Of a stretch of 64,000 nucleotides of DNA, positions 1-10,691 are shown piece after piece. A program made the position numbers and the translations under genes. The number at the start of each line of letters is the position of its first letter. Position 1 is the first letter of the stretch. The notes under the pieces are model-generated. The model saw only the letters and a list, made by a program, of their open reading frames with translations, ran no database searches and was not told the DNA's origin. The DNA comes from Epiperipatus broadwayi (taxonomy: Eukaryota > Onychophora > Udeonychophora > Euonychophora > Peripatidae): positions 2,420,001 to 2,484,000 of the forward strand of contig JAQFVV010000157.1 in NCBI GenBank assembly GCA_028023455.1, written 5' to 3'.

Positions 1-574
1 TATCTCAACTTAATCTTAGTATTTATTGATTATGTTTATCAAGTACTGGGTTGTATAAAAAGACTTTTTATTTAATGTATTATTAGGTCCGTTCTGTAGT
101 TATTAAAACAATGAACTGTTGTGGGTGGATTAGCCAAGTAGTAGAGTGACAGACTGGAGAGTTAAAGATTCTTGAATTGAAGCTTAGCTTGCTACAGTTA
201 ACAACATTTTCCAGCAACTATATTTAGCAGAACAAATCTCAATACAAGTATACCATGAAATATTTTTCGGTAGTAAAGTAGAAGTTGATACTTTAAAAAA
301 ATTATTATGTTGTTATTATTCCGATTTCAAACAACATAGTAAGTCTTTCTTTCTGTACATTTTTAAATGTAAAATCAACATACCTGATGTAAACTAATAA
401 CATTGCATTATTTGATATGTCTGTTGATTCGTCCAATAAAAGAATATAAGGCTGAGACTTCTATATTGTTTTTTGCACTAATTGCAATTTAATGTCATTA
501 GACAAGTTGATTATGCTGCAATTAATAAGTGTTGTTTGACATGAGAATAGTATTTAGTTTTGTTTCAAATTCTT
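1..574. other. AT-rich sequence, no gene seen
   Basis: I see no coding signal here. The only structure is a possible decayed tRNA-like repeat at about 125-190, described separately. The right edge is the (ATC)n tail of the RTE-like copy that starts near 575. Confidence 0.5.
125..190 (+). repeat. possible decayed tRNA-like SINE remnant
   Basis: An A-box-like stretch (ATTAGCCAAGTAGTAGAGTG) is followed about 30 bases later by a decayed B-box-like TTCTTGAATTGAAGC. The spacing suits a tRNA-derived promoter, and the stretch resembles the minus-strand tRNA-like block at 31498-31575. No cloverleaf can be drawn with confidence, so this is a weak call. Confidence 0.28.
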
Positions 575-1053
575 TACCAAATTATCATCATCATCATTAT
601 CAACCATTATCAATCGACTGCAGGATGAAGGTCTCTCCAAGTTCAATCCATCTTCTCCGATCTTTAGCTTCTCTTCTCCACATCACCCCTGCACACTTTT
701 TTATTTCATCCATCCATCTCACATGTGGTCTCTTTCTGGGTCTTTTACAATCTCTTGGAATCCAGTTTAAGATTTCAATTGTCCATCTATTATCATTACT
801 TTTAGCAATATGTCCAGCCCAACTCCACTTCAAGCTTTTAATTTTTTCAATGAGGTCAGTAACACCTGTTTGTTCTCTTATCCATACATTGCATTTTCGA
901 TCTCTTCTTGTTACTCCCAACATGCATCTCTCCATACTTCTTTGAGTGGTCTGAAGTCTCTGTATTGCTCTTCTATTAAGTGTCCAAGTTTCAGATTCAT
1001 AAGTAAAAACTGGTAAAACACATTTGTTAAAAACCTTCCTTTTCAAACACATA
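575..1053 (-). mobile_element. 5'-truncated RTE-like LINE, 3' end only
   Basis: This is the 3' end of a non-LTR retrotransposon of the RTE-like endonuclease/reverse-transcriptase group. On the minus strand it ends in a (GAT)n-type tail (ATCATCATCATC on the plus strand near 586-597), the usual RTE 3' end. Its 5' end stops abruptly at about 1053, where the homologous copies at 9.5 kb and 60.6 kb continue. That is typical 5' truncation during target-primed reverse transcription. It carries the C-terminal part of the polyprotein in one open frame (600-1052) and is among the least decayed copies here. Confidence 0.85.
600..1052 (-). pseudogene. RTE-like reverse transcriptase, C-terminal 150 residues
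   Basis: This open frame of 150 codons covers the region downstream of the RT catalytic core. It contains the landmarks of the family: a TYESETWTLNRR segment (usually YGSETWTL), then SMERCMLGVTRRDRK, then the KWSWAGHIA and RWIELGE blocks. It lacks the RT palm motifs and the endonuclease because the insertion is 5'-truncated, so it cannot encode an active enzyme. The closest relative in the window is 60147-61241, which has the same blocks. The open plus-strand frames over this interval are antisense shadows. Confidence 0.85.
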
Positions 1054-2075
1054 GTTAACTACAAATATCTTTTATGCAAGACTTTAATAACGTTTTTCCA
1101 ATGCTGTAAGCTTTCGAGCTGCCATCAGGAAGCAATCAATTATTTTATTTTTTATAGGTATAGCTCAATAAATTGAACTTCATTTAATACTGAGAACATT
1201 ACTGAAAATTTTTTCTTCACATAATGCATAAAGTAATCTGTCATTAATGCATAAAGTAATTTGATATGCTTTGTTTAATTGCATCTTATATTAATAGTAT
1301 CACTGTTTTATAAGTCAGCTTGAATATTAGATGATATAATAATATTCATGTTGTGAATAAAGTAAAAAAAAAAAAAAGCAAATAATTACTTTCACAAACT
1401 AATCTAAAATACATGACAATCAGATTTTTTAAAAAAAATTATCACTATAATAAAGTTAAGAAATTTGCTGTTGATTTTAATTAATATGCTTATTAATACA
1501 TTTTTAAAAATTATTTTTCACTGTAAAAGTTGTTATTCAATGTAGTTACATCTAACAATATAAGATTATATAAAACATCATTAAATTACTTTAAATAGAC
1601 TCTTGCAGAGTAAAAAAAAACTTTTCATTTTCCTTCTTTAGAAAAACTGAAATGGAGAAGACAATATGATTGGAGATAGCTTATATTTTTTCTTCTCCAT
1701 TTTGTCTTCTAGCCAAGAATGGTTATATATTTATTAACTAATCAGTATCTGAATGTGTAGGTGATAGTAACTGAAACAAAAAACCTAGGAACTTAAAAAT
1801 ATTCCAAGTTTCTTTTGGTTTGAATTCAGATTATGGGCTTGGTGGATGAATGCACTAACTTATCTAGTAGTAGTTAGTCATTTTTAAAAATTCAAAGTAT
1901 ATATTCAATGTTACATCTTTTTTAAAAAATTCAAAGGATGATTAAAGAAACAAATGATTACATTAAGAGAATGGCAAAAATGACATTGATTTGCCAGAGA
2001 TGTAAAAACCATAGCAAACATATAATTTTTTTGTTATATATTTAAAAAGTTTCTATTTTCATACTATCATTCTTT
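1054..2075. other. AT-rich sequence, mostly unassigned
   Basis: No gene is visible. A degenerate hammerhead-like string may lie on the minus strand at about 1093-1130 (CTGATGGCAGCTCGAAAGC), too short of a stem II to support. A 12-base inverted match (AAATGGAGAAGA and its complement) lies near 1650-1700. The rest is A/T runs. Confidence 0.45.
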
Positions 2076-2375
2076 ATTTTACCTTTTTTTAAGTAAGAAA
2101 TCATATATATATAATGAGAATTAATAACTCTTAATAAGATTTTCCAAATATCTCTATCTCCAGACTGGTTTCTAGCTGCTGGCTGTCATCAGTAAGGTGC
2201 TAGGATATTCAGCTACTATATTTAAAAATACCAGTTCAAATCCAGCATTTATCTAATAGTTAACTATTAAATAGAAAATCTGAAATTGTCAGACATTTAC
2301 ATATCTTCAAATCCAACTATTTAACTTAAATAGCCATATGGGACTGGACTAAATTCAGATACAGTATATATTAAC
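2076..2375 (-). repeat. hammerhead-bearing repeat, family HH1, single unit
   Basis: The minus strand matches the unit at 26.03-26.33 kb through three blocks: an upstream block at about 2290-2370 containing CCATATGGCTATTTAAGTTA, the hammerhead core at 2163-2192, and a downstream arm at about 2080-2162 with a TTAAGAG block. A B-box-like GGATTTGAACTGG lies upstream of the core. It looks like a diverged unit of the same element type as the insertion at 20334-21083. Confidence 0.6.
2160..2198 (-). ncRNA. candidate hammerhead ribozyme (degenerate stem I)
   Basis: On the minus strand the core reads CTGATGA (2186-2192), then a hairpin AGC/GCT with loop CAGCA as stem II, then GAAAC (2168-2172), CA and GTC (2163-2165). 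This is the order of a hammerhead with a very short stem III. Stem I pairing is poor compared with 20933-20974, so activity is doubtful. Confidence 0.5.
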
Positions 2376-2384
2376 AGAATATAT

Positions 2385-2573
2385 TTATAATAAAGAATAG
2401 AAATGAGATTATAACTATGTAAATAGAGATACTTTTTTTCAGCTTTAGATGTTGCTTAAAAACTATCAATTATTACTAATTGGCAATCCTTGAGGTTAAA
2501 CAAGTTTTCTCATTTATCTATAATAGCTCTTTTGTTTGATTGTTTACAATCTCATTTCTATTCTTTATTATAA
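2385..2573. mobile_element. short MITE-like element with 26-bp terminal inverted repeats
   Basis: The 26-base segment at 2385-2410 is the exact reverse complement of 2548-2573 (it starts TTATAATAAAGAATAG). The 189-bp interval between the outer ends has no coding capacity. No clear target duplication is visible, so the superfamily is unknown. Confidence 0.6.
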
Positions 2574-2864
2574 TAGCAATCCATGGAAATATTTAATTCA
2601 ATATATATATATATATATGTGCACATGCTGTATCAACTATCAGTGTGAGCAGAGAAATTCAAGCATCGGCTATTTCTAGCTTACCTGCCAAATAAATATT
2701 ATTCATGAAATGCATGTATAGTCTGAGAGAATTACCTGAATATCTGTGTTGGTTATTGTTTATGATATAGTGGAGCTAATGTATGATGGACTGATTAAAA
2801 AACTTAAAAACTTATTTCCATTATCATTTATAATCAAGATCTTTTTAAATTTAATTCAGTTTTC
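2574..2864. other. AT-rich sequence with an (AT)n tract
   Basis: It holds an (AT)n run at about 2600-2618 and otherwise nothing I can identify. Confidence 0.5.
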
Positions 2865-3230
2865 ATAATCCATAGCCTCTCTTTTTCACATCTTACCAAG
2901 AAATTCATTATCCATCTCACATGTAATTTTTTTCTAAATCTTTTACAATTTCTTGGAATTCAATTTAAGATTTGTTTATCAATTATTAATGCTTCTAGCA
3001 ATATATTTAGCTCAATTCCATTTTAGTTTCTTAATTTATTTAATGATGCCAATGATATGTGATTTTTCTTTCATCCATGTATTTCACTTTTGATTCCTTC
3101 TTGTTATTCCTAATTTATATTAATATTGTCATGAATGGTCTGAAATCTCTATATTGATTTTCATTTAAATATTAAAGTCCCAGATCCACAAATAAGAACT
3201 GTTAAAACACCTTTAATTATTATATAAATA
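2865..3230 (-). mobile_element. old RTE-like LINE 3' fragment
   Basis: This minus-strand segment aligns by eye along its length with the RTE-like 3' ends at 600-1050 and 60.2-60.6 kb. It shares TCATCCATGTATTTCACTTT, TGGTCTGAAATCTCTATATTG and AGATCCACAAATAAGAACTG with only substitutions and small gaps. All reading frames are broken, so it is an older copy than its neighbours. Confidence 0.7.
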
Positions 3231-3544
3231 AGAACTGCTAAAACCCCATTGAATATTATATATATACTCACTGTTCTCTTTTGAATGATTTCTGGAGATG
3301 CCTTTGTCCTGCAGTAAGATAATTAAAACTTTTTACCTATAGATATAAAATAGAAAATTCATAAATCATATATTAATTATTCTACAATATCTAAATTTAA
3401 TAGATATACTTTCTTATCATATTTGTTAATAATTCTAATATTTATTAAATAATAAAATAAGGGAATTTAGCATTAGAAACATATATAAATCTCAAAGAAT
3501 TAAGTCTGTGCCACAATTATACTACATTCAATATGATTACAATT
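3231..3544. other. AT-rich sequence, no gene seen
   Basis: Short A/T-rich words only; no repeat or coding signal recognised. Confidence 0.5.
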
Positions 3545-3835
3545 TAGTCACTACTTTGAACACATTTTAGCAAAAACATTTTATTGACATGTATTCATGC
3601 ACAATCTTACATTTCAACTGTCCTGAAATCTTCTTCAGAACTCCTCTTATTTTAATTTTTTTAAAGTAAAAAATTGTGTTTTTTTGTACTTTAAAAAATA
3701 AAAAAATAAAATGAGCTCTGAGGAAGACTGCAGGACAGTTGAAATGTAAGATTATGCATGAATATAGATCAATAAAAGATTTTTTGCTAAAAAAAATGTT
3801 TAAAGTAGTGAATAAATTGTATTTATATAAGATAT
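3545..3835. repeat. fold-back repeat with hammerhead-like inner ends (family HH3)
   Basis: The left arm (about 3548-3646) and right arm (about 3712-3830) are imperfect inverted repeats around a ~65-bp AT-rich centre. Each arm has a hammerhead-like string at its inner end, pointing outward. On the plus strand it is CTGAGGA (3718-3724), a GACTG/CAGTT stem, then GAAAT (3741-3745). On the minus strand it is CTGAAGA (3632-3638), then GAAAT (3611-3615). The family recurs at 15466-15690. The open frame on the minus strand here is a product of the palindrome and is not a gene. Confidence 0.6.
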
Positions 3836-4809
3836 TACACAAAATAACATGATTATTAAAACACAGCATTGCAAAATATCAAATAAAAGACTTTGAAATC
3901 AACATGTGAAATACATAAACAAATTTGTATTTCATGGATTGGTTTGTACAGGCATTGCAAAATTCACTTTTAACATATTTATGACTTACCAATGATGATG
4001 ATGATTGAATAACATTTCTTTATATAAAAAAGAGACAATTTGATTTTGGGTTATTTTAAATTTAACTTAACATAGTCTAGTCATTAAGAAGAACAACATT
4101 TTCATTTAGTAAATTAGTTTAGTAAATAATTTTCTCAACAGGTCATATAATTCCCAAGCACCCTAGTGGCAGATTGATTGTTACAATAAAGTGGGTTTTT
4201 TTTTTAAATTCTTAGCTGGGGGTCAATTTTATCACTATGCTGAATGAGCCTCACTTGTCAAAATAAATTTTCTGTCAACTTATTTGAAAATTAGATCTTC
4301 TGGACCCAAACACAGGAACACAGAATCTAAGCAAAAGTTATATAAATGGCATTTTTTATACACCATATTGGTTGCAGCATACTTTTTTTTGAAACTTTTT
4401 ACTCATTCTGAAGTCTTGATAATATTTGTAATTTCTCATCCAAATTATGCACTTAAAATTTTTTTATTTTAAAATTAGCTCTAGTGCATATGTTTAGACA
4501 GATTTATTTTATCGACTAATCTTGAATTATTTTTTTCATGATAAGCTATGATCTTTCCTTACCAACTCTTCATTTAGTTTGATATATGTATAATATCTCA
4601 ATAATACATTTATTCAGATCTTTTTTTAATTATTAATTACATTTATTTGCTAAGTATAGCTTTATTTACAGCATATCAGTAACATAAATGACCTTTTCAA
4701 TGAATTTCAGTACTCATATTTTATTTATAATTACATTTTGGACTATTTTCATCATCTAGTTTAATTTTTAAATATTTTTAGAAAAATTCAAACTGTATTT
4801 ATATTTTTC
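3836..4809. other. AT-rich sequence, no gene seen
   Basis: The small open frame at 4284-4472 has no recognisable domain and low-complexity Phe/Leu/Ile composition, so I do not call it. Confidence 0.45.
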
Positions 4810-4975
4810 CAGATATATTAAACTAATTCAGTAATAACAGATGTTAATACAAACCATAACTTCTTGAGTGGTATTGTTCTATTTTCTTTTTTAGATGTTA
4901 CTACCCTGATCATGACAATTGAATTATTGATCTTTAGATTTGTGAATACTGAATTTAAATTACTGCTCTAATTAA
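4810..4975 (-). repeat. tRNA-like/hammerhead composite (family HH2), old copy
   Basis: The minus strand follows the same order as the copies at 5.98, 26.53 and 52.8 kb: a tRNA-like part containing AAATCTAAAGATC, then a CATGATCAGGG block, then a decayed CTGAAGAAG position (here CTAAAAAAG), then a tail with GTTATTACTGAATTAG matching the 42-bp unit. The tRNA-like part is a ~36-bp inverted match to 5992-6026. Identity is low overall. Confidence 0.45.
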
Positions 4976-5639
4976 CTGGGATATTCTATCAAAGATAACC
5001 CTGAGAAATTATATATATTTATATTCCCCATGTTTGTCTCAAGGACAGTTTAATGAATGATTTCTACACATTATGTATTATCATTCTAAGTTGATTTATT
5101 GGTTTTTTTTGTCATTATCATATGAACAGCTTCCTTAAATTTTCTTTTTATTCTTTTCCCAATTGAACACATATATTCATTACATTTTGTACTTGGTCTG
5201 CTATTTTAAATGCAGATGTTTTTTCTCTCCAATTTTAACAAGTGTAGCTACCAGGTTATTTATTCATAGTGTGAGATTTGATATGCTCATATAGATTTTT
5301 AATTTTTTTCTTTTAACATTCTTTTACTTTTTCATGTAATTGGAATATGATTTTTTACTTATTGAAATATTAGTAGATGAATGCAAGAGCATCTAATCTG
5401 TCTTTTAACAGTGCTTCTCTGAACAATTTTTTCACTTCTTTAAGGAATGAATTTGGAGACAATCTCTTCAGAATTACACTTGCATAGGAAAATAAATTGA
5501 TTTCTATTTTGGTTAGTTTTAGACTTAATTTTTATAATTTATAAACTTTAAGTATTGAGTTCACATGGAATACTTAATATTTGTCTGAAAGTTTGTGATT
5601 ATGGATTTATTATCTATTTTATTGTTTGGTTACTTTTCC
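4976..5639. other. AT-rich sequence, no gene seen
   Basis: No coding frame, tRNA-like block or inverted repeat stands out. Confidence 0.5.
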
Positions 5640-5795
5640 AAATACATTTAAGTCTTAGTAATATATACGTTAGTATATAACATAATGTTTTTGAGCAATG
5701 TTTTTTCTTTTTCTTTCAGTTGTTACTGATCTGACTAATAACCATTTCTAACATGGAAATTGAGCTGTTGGCCTTTAAAGAAAATAACGTAAAAA
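5640..5795 (-). repeat. tRNA-like/hammerhead composite (family HH2), old copy
   Basis: On the minus strand, TTTCCATGTTAG, GTCAGATCAGTAACAACTG, AAAGAAAAAG and ACATTGCTC keep the order of the conserved block and hammerhead position in the other copies. They are followed by TATACTAACGTATATATTAC, which matches the 42-bp terminal unit of the copy at 52.7 kb. The ribozyme core is destroyed. Confidence 0.42.
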
Positions 5796-5979
5796 GAAAA
5801 TTTAAAGAAGCTACCATCACATGTCAATGGCAAATAACCCCTTAAGCCAACTTAGTGTAATAATTTATAGTATTTTGTCAGTCATTCATTGACATTGCCC
5901 TTAAAAAAACTAGACAAATTAAAAACCTAATAGATAATATAAAATTTCTTCAAACTATTACATTTTCAGAATAGCCTAA

Positions 5980-6155
5980 GTTTTTAGATCATTACTTTAA
6001 ATTCAGTATTTACAAATCTAAAGATCCCTTAAATTCCCATGCTAGCACAGTTACTGTTCAGGCGAGCATTATCTGAAGAAGATAGCAGAATAATCCCATT
6101 CAAAATATTGTAATATATAATTATCTGTATCTTATCACTAATAGATACATGCATA
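5980..6155 (+). repeat. tRNA-like/hammerhead composite (family HH2)
   Basis: In order: a tRNA-like part (TTAGATCATTACTTTAAATT, then AAATCTAAAGATCCC), a CCATGCTAGCAC block, TTCAGG, then CTGAAGA at 6073-6079, TCAAAATATTG at 6100-6110, and a tail CTGTATCTTATCACTAATAG. The same order is found in the copy at 52.68-53.06 kb, whose tRNA-like part is clearer. The core is degenerate (CAAAAT where GAAAC is expected), so this copy is probably inactive. Confidence 0.55.
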
Positions 6156-6801
6156 TGAAAAATTATGAGTTTAAATTAAATTAGATGATGAGAAGAGTTT
6201 AATAAATAATTATAAGTAAAATATTACCATCAAAATCTTTCAGACAAATACACTTTATTGACATGAAATTTAATTTCACTCATTACCTTAGAGTTATATT
6301 TAAAGGAAATTACTTAATCTTAAAATTCACCTTCAGGGTTATATAGAGTTTTTGGCTCTATCAATATATATATAATCTTTAAATTATATATGGATATGTA
6401 TAACAATAAACTTAAAACATTTGAAAAGAGATGTTTATATATTACAGCTTTTAAAAATAAAAGATTGCTAAACTTTTTTTCTCATGAATCAAGACAAATA
6501 TTTTTATGCAGTAATAAATGTCACTAATGTCTTATGTGTTAAAAACTTTTTTATAAATTTGACTTTTAGTAATCTCATATTATATGTTCAGTTGTTAAAT
6601 GCTGATACTGTCACTTGATTGAAATATATGCAAATTTCTAAAATATGCAGTATATTAGCATTGAAATTGTTACATCATAAACTTATAGATTCAAAAACAA
6701 ATTTTAAATCTTGGTATTAAATTAACTTTATTAAAATTTGTACTCTGAAAGTAAATGAAATAAAGATTTTAAACATGATTATGGAACATGAAAATTTTTA
6801 A
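6156..6801. other. AT-rich sequence, no gene seen
   Basis: Nothing recognisable before the SINE insertion site. Confidence 0.5.
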
Positions 6802-6817
6802 AACTTTGCACAGTTTT

Positions 6818-6930
6818 CTTTTTTCCATATGTCATAGCATCGGCCGGGAGGCGAACCCACAACAACCGTCTGCAACCAACTATCTGCTTACAAGGCCGCT
6901 GCGCTGACCTCTCGGCTAACAACGCTTGAC
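6818..6930 (-). mobile_element. tRNA-derived SINE, young insertion with 16-bp target duplication
   Basis: The 113-bp element reads on the minus strand from GTCAAGCGTTGTTAGCC to CATATGGAAAAAAG. It has a D-arm/A-box-like TAGCCGAGAGGTCAGCGC, an anticodon-arm-like GGCCTTGTAAGC (the loop resembles tRNA-Thr), a B-box-like GTGGGTTCGCCTCCC and an A-rich tail. A perfect 16-bp direct repeat, AACTTTGCACAGTTTT, flanks it at 6802-6817 and 6931-6946. That is the mark of LINE-mediated insertion. Its relatives in the window are at 16721 and 32491. It is far richer in G+C than its surroundings. Confidence 0.88.
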
Positions 6931-7115
6931 AACTTTGCACAGTTTTAGTAGCCAGAAGTGAATGTGTCATCTAATGACTGAATATTAAGCTAAACTAAAA
7001 CATTAGATTATTATATGGAATAATCAATAAGAAAATATGTCATCTAAGAAAGACAAAAATATATAAATTAAATGTAAATAAGCATTTATTTTGTATAGCG
7101 TCTGTATACAATTGT

Positions 7116-7251
7116 ATTAAATTCAAATATCGGCCTTTCAAGCCAATTGTATAAATGCTATATCTTGTATTGGTCAGAAAGTATTCATTTATTATTAACA
7201 TTCGCAAAGCGTTTGCACAATTGGCTTGAAAGGCCGATATTTGAATTTAAT
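7116..7251. repeat. inverted repeat with 35-bp perfect arms
   Basis: The segment 7116-7150 is the exact reverse complement of 7217-7251 (inner part GGCCTTTCAAGCCAATTGT). The 66-bp spacer has no coding capacity. A related single-arm sequence, CTGAAAGGCCAATCTTCAAA, occurs near 7648. The high arm identity suggests a recent insertion or gene conversion between arms. Confidence 0.65.
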
Positions 7252-9089
7252 AAATTAAATGATAAAGAAATGGCTGTGAATGAACTGTTTGTAAGAATAG
7301 TATTATTAAAGTTTGAAACAGTTTAAAGTGAATTTAATTCAAATTTCTTTTTGTTAATTAATAAATAAGTGAAATCTATAGGCCATAAATTAATTGATAA
7401 ATGCAAATACAGTATATTATTTATTTGATGTATCAAGCTTACTCATAATGACAAACTGAAAATGTATCCAAGACTGTAATTCACAATTATTCTTCCATGA
7501 ATAGCTTTCATTATTCTTATTTTGAGCACTGGAAAGAGAAACTTCAAGAAGAATTTGATTCTATCATTAAATTTACCCCCTATTAATTGATTTAAATGTT
7601 GATTGTATCTGACTTTTGAAAAATAGAATGGAATACAAAGATATGCTGAAAGGCCAATCTTCAAATCTGAAACAATTGATTATTCTGTTGAAAGTTGCCA
7701 TCACAAAAATTTGTTTTGTTATATAATTGAATTAAATTTTATTTTGAAAGTTTTAAAGAATGTTTATTAATTTTAATAATTATTATTTTGAGTTATACTT
7801 TTAACTGAAAAACATGTTTCATTTAAGCATAATTAAATGTAAGTTTTCAAACAGTTGGTTAGTCCATGTGGAAAATTTTAGTCTATGTCTTTTAAGAAAT
7901 AAAAACCCTTTGAACATGTTTAGCAACCATGGTATAGAAAAACTAGCACTCACTGTAGAGAAACTGGTGCATTTGGGTAGTTGTCCACTCACACAAATTG
8001 ACATATTTGTTAATAGGCTATGGCTAAAAATCGTTTGACATATTAGCAAAAATAACAAAATTTCTTATGAGTTAGCCAATGAACTCAACATTAAAAGTGT
8101 TTCTAGAAGTAACTCCTTTTGACCATAAGGCATCAATAAATTTCACACTATGCTAGCAGATCTTTCTGCAAGTAGGAAATTAAATGCTATATTAATCACA
8201 TGCTTTTTTTATGTATCAAATGACTTACATTATTTACCGAATTATTTTTGAATGAGCCATTTTATGATTTTTCTAAATAAAATAAAATATTTTTTAAATT
8301 ATTGGTTGATGTACATTATTCTTTGAATATTAATTTCATAATTTTGTGAAATCAAGAAAGGTTGAATTACAGACATATACGTTTATACATATTATATACA
8401 CTGGTCAACTGCTGTGGATTAAATGTCTTTGATATGATTAAATATAGATTTTGTATATAATTCAACTTTTTTAATGTCTAAATACAAAAAGAAAACATAA
8501 TATATTAGAATATTACCAATTTAATAAATATAAACATAATCCAATATATAAAATTTTTTTTATATGTATGTGAAGTCACTAAATCATATACAAAGAATAA
8601 GTTTTTAGTGATATAATAATGTAAAAAGTGAAAAAAAAATTAAGAACAAGAATGATAGTATTTTTATTCCATTACATATTAAATTAATGTTTTATGCACA
8701 TTTTCAAGTGCACATTTTGCTCCTACAAAACTTTTTCTCTTGTTGCATTAATATGTTATGTACATACTTACATACTAATACTGCTTAGTAACCTCAACTT
8801 TTCAACTTCTTAATAAAATTTATTCTAACATCTCAGGGCTGGTTCATAAATTTAATTTAGCTTTCTCACTACATTAATATATTAGTAATTTATTCTTACA
8901 TAAAATAAAATAGATATGTGCATGTGTAGTAAATAATAATTGTTCTGCATAATAAAATAACCAAGAAAAGGTAAAGTTGACTGAATGCACTTGGTTACCC
9001 ACCATGTGAAGTAATAAATACCATATTGTCTTGAATATGTATGTATTTAATGCCACACTAAGGAAAATATATAAATAAAATTTTTCTAA
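7252..9089. other. AT-rich sequence, no gene seen
   Basis: The overlapping small open frames on both strands at 7814-8058 are short, share one interval and match nothing I know. A single-arm relative of the 7.1-kb palindrome lies near 7640-7680. Confidence 0.45.
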
Positions 9090-10230
9090 TATCATCATCA
9101 TCATTTACAATCATTATCAATCCACTGCAGGATGAAGGTCTCTCCAAGTTCAATCTATCTTCTCTGATTTCTAGCCTTTCTTTTTCACATCATCCCAGGA
9201 CACTTCCTTATTTCATTCATCCATCTCACATATTGTGTCTTTCTAAATCTTTTACAATCTCTTAGAATCCAGTTTAAACCTTTAACTATCCATCTATTAT
9301 CATTTCTTTTAGAAATATGTCCAGCCCAACTTCACTTCAGTCTTTTAATTCTTTTAATGATATCAGTAACATTTGGTTGTTTTCTCACCCATTTATTTCA
9401 TTTTCTATCTCTTGTTACTTCTAACATATACCTCTCCATACTTCTTTGAGTGATCTGAAATCTCTGTATTACTCTTTTATTAAGTGTTCAAGTTTCAGAT
9501 CCATAAGTAAGAACTGGTAAAACACATTTATTAAACACCTTACTTTTCAAACACATAGGCATATTTCTTTTTAATATTAAGTTATTTCTACCAAAAGCAC
9601 TCCAATCAAGTTTAATTCTATGATTAATTTCAACCATTATGTTTTTATTTATAGTAATAATCTGACCAAAATATTTATAGTTGTTAGCTTCTTCTAATTC
9701 ATCATTCTTAATCTTTATTTTCTTATGAGAAAATCCATTGAACATTACTTTATTCCTTTTAACATTTTCCTTTAATCCTACTTTCTTACGTTCATCTAAT
9801 AACTCTTGCAACATTTCCTGGAACTCTAAATCATTATTTGCTTTAAAAACAACCACATTGTCTGCAAAATCTAAATGATTAAAATAATCTCTATTTACTT
9901 TTATTTGTTTAGCTTGTCATTTTAATTCACAAAATACTTGTTGCAAAACTGTTGTAAAAAGTTTTGGAGATATGGCATCACCCTGTCAGATACCCTTATC
10001 ACTATGTAATTTAATTGTTGCTGTTGCATTTTTATAAATATCTTTAGAATATGTAAATATCCTGGGTCTATATCTTGATAATTCAATGTTTTAATCACTG
10101 AGGAAATGCTTATAGAATCAAAAGCCTTTTTTCATAATCTACAAATCCAAAGCATAATAGCAACTTCCCTTAAGACTTGGTTATGATCCATTGTACTAAA
10201 ATCACATATATTAGTGTCTTATCAAATATG
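9090..10230 (-). mobile_element. RTE-like LINE, 5'-truncated, decayed
   Basis: This minus-strand copy ends in ATCATCATCATC (plus strand, from about 9092) and extends upstream to about 10230. The order matches the copy at 60.15-61.5 kb: C-terminal GHIA region, the GSETWT block, the YKYFGQII block, then RT palm remnants with the GDAISPKLF and KAFDSI positions near 9960-10130. Several frameshifts and stops break it. It is older than the copies at 0.6 and 60 kb. Confidence 0.8.
9488..9856 (-). pseudogene. RTE-like reverse transcriptase fragment
   Basis: This open stretch of 122 codons spans the thumb and connection region just after the catalytic core: LQELLDERKKVGLKENV, VMFNGFSHKKIKIKNDELEE, NYKYFGQIITINKNIM, FGRNNLILKRNMPMCLKSK and VLTYGSET. 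Sequence on both sides is still RTE-like but in other frames. The catalytic palm motif lies outside this fragment. No function is expected. Confidence 0.75.
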
Positions 10231-10691
10231 AGGAATATAAACTTTCCATCTTGTATGAAATTTTTATGTGGTATGATAATGAAACATTGAGTACACTAGA
10301 AAAGCATGTTTGATTGTGAATAAATTCAAGTTTTAAAATCAACAGACCACATTTGCAATATATTTAAATATTGTAATATCAAGATGAGTGAAAAGTATTT
10401 TAAACATGTAGCTCATCTGGAAAGTGAACATTATTCATAAAATACGTATATAGTGAAAGAAAATGATCTGGAACTTTTATATATTAGTAGTTAGTTATGA
10501 CCCAATAAAGTTTGAAATAAAGGAGATACTTATAGAAATTTGAATTTTTCTTGATTATAATTCATATCATATTCATAGAATTGTAATACTTACTGTTCCA
10601 TAAAGAAAATAGTAAATAGCCTGACTTAAATGGGGTATTCAGACAAATTTTATTGCTGTTTGATCACTTCTTTCTGCACCATAATGGTTAA
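10231..10691. other. AT-rich sequence, no gene seen
   Basis: Nothing recognisable between the RTE-like copy and the long inverted repeat. Confidence 0.5.

Noticed and set aside
529-1016. Plus-strand frames of 138 and 68 codons
   Set aside because: They are antisense to the RTE-like reverse transcriptase fragment on the minus strand; the same shadows recur at 60205-60578.
3567-3869. 100-codon minus-strand frame
   Set aside because: It runs through both arms of a fold-back repeat, so its length reflects the palindrome; no domain is present.
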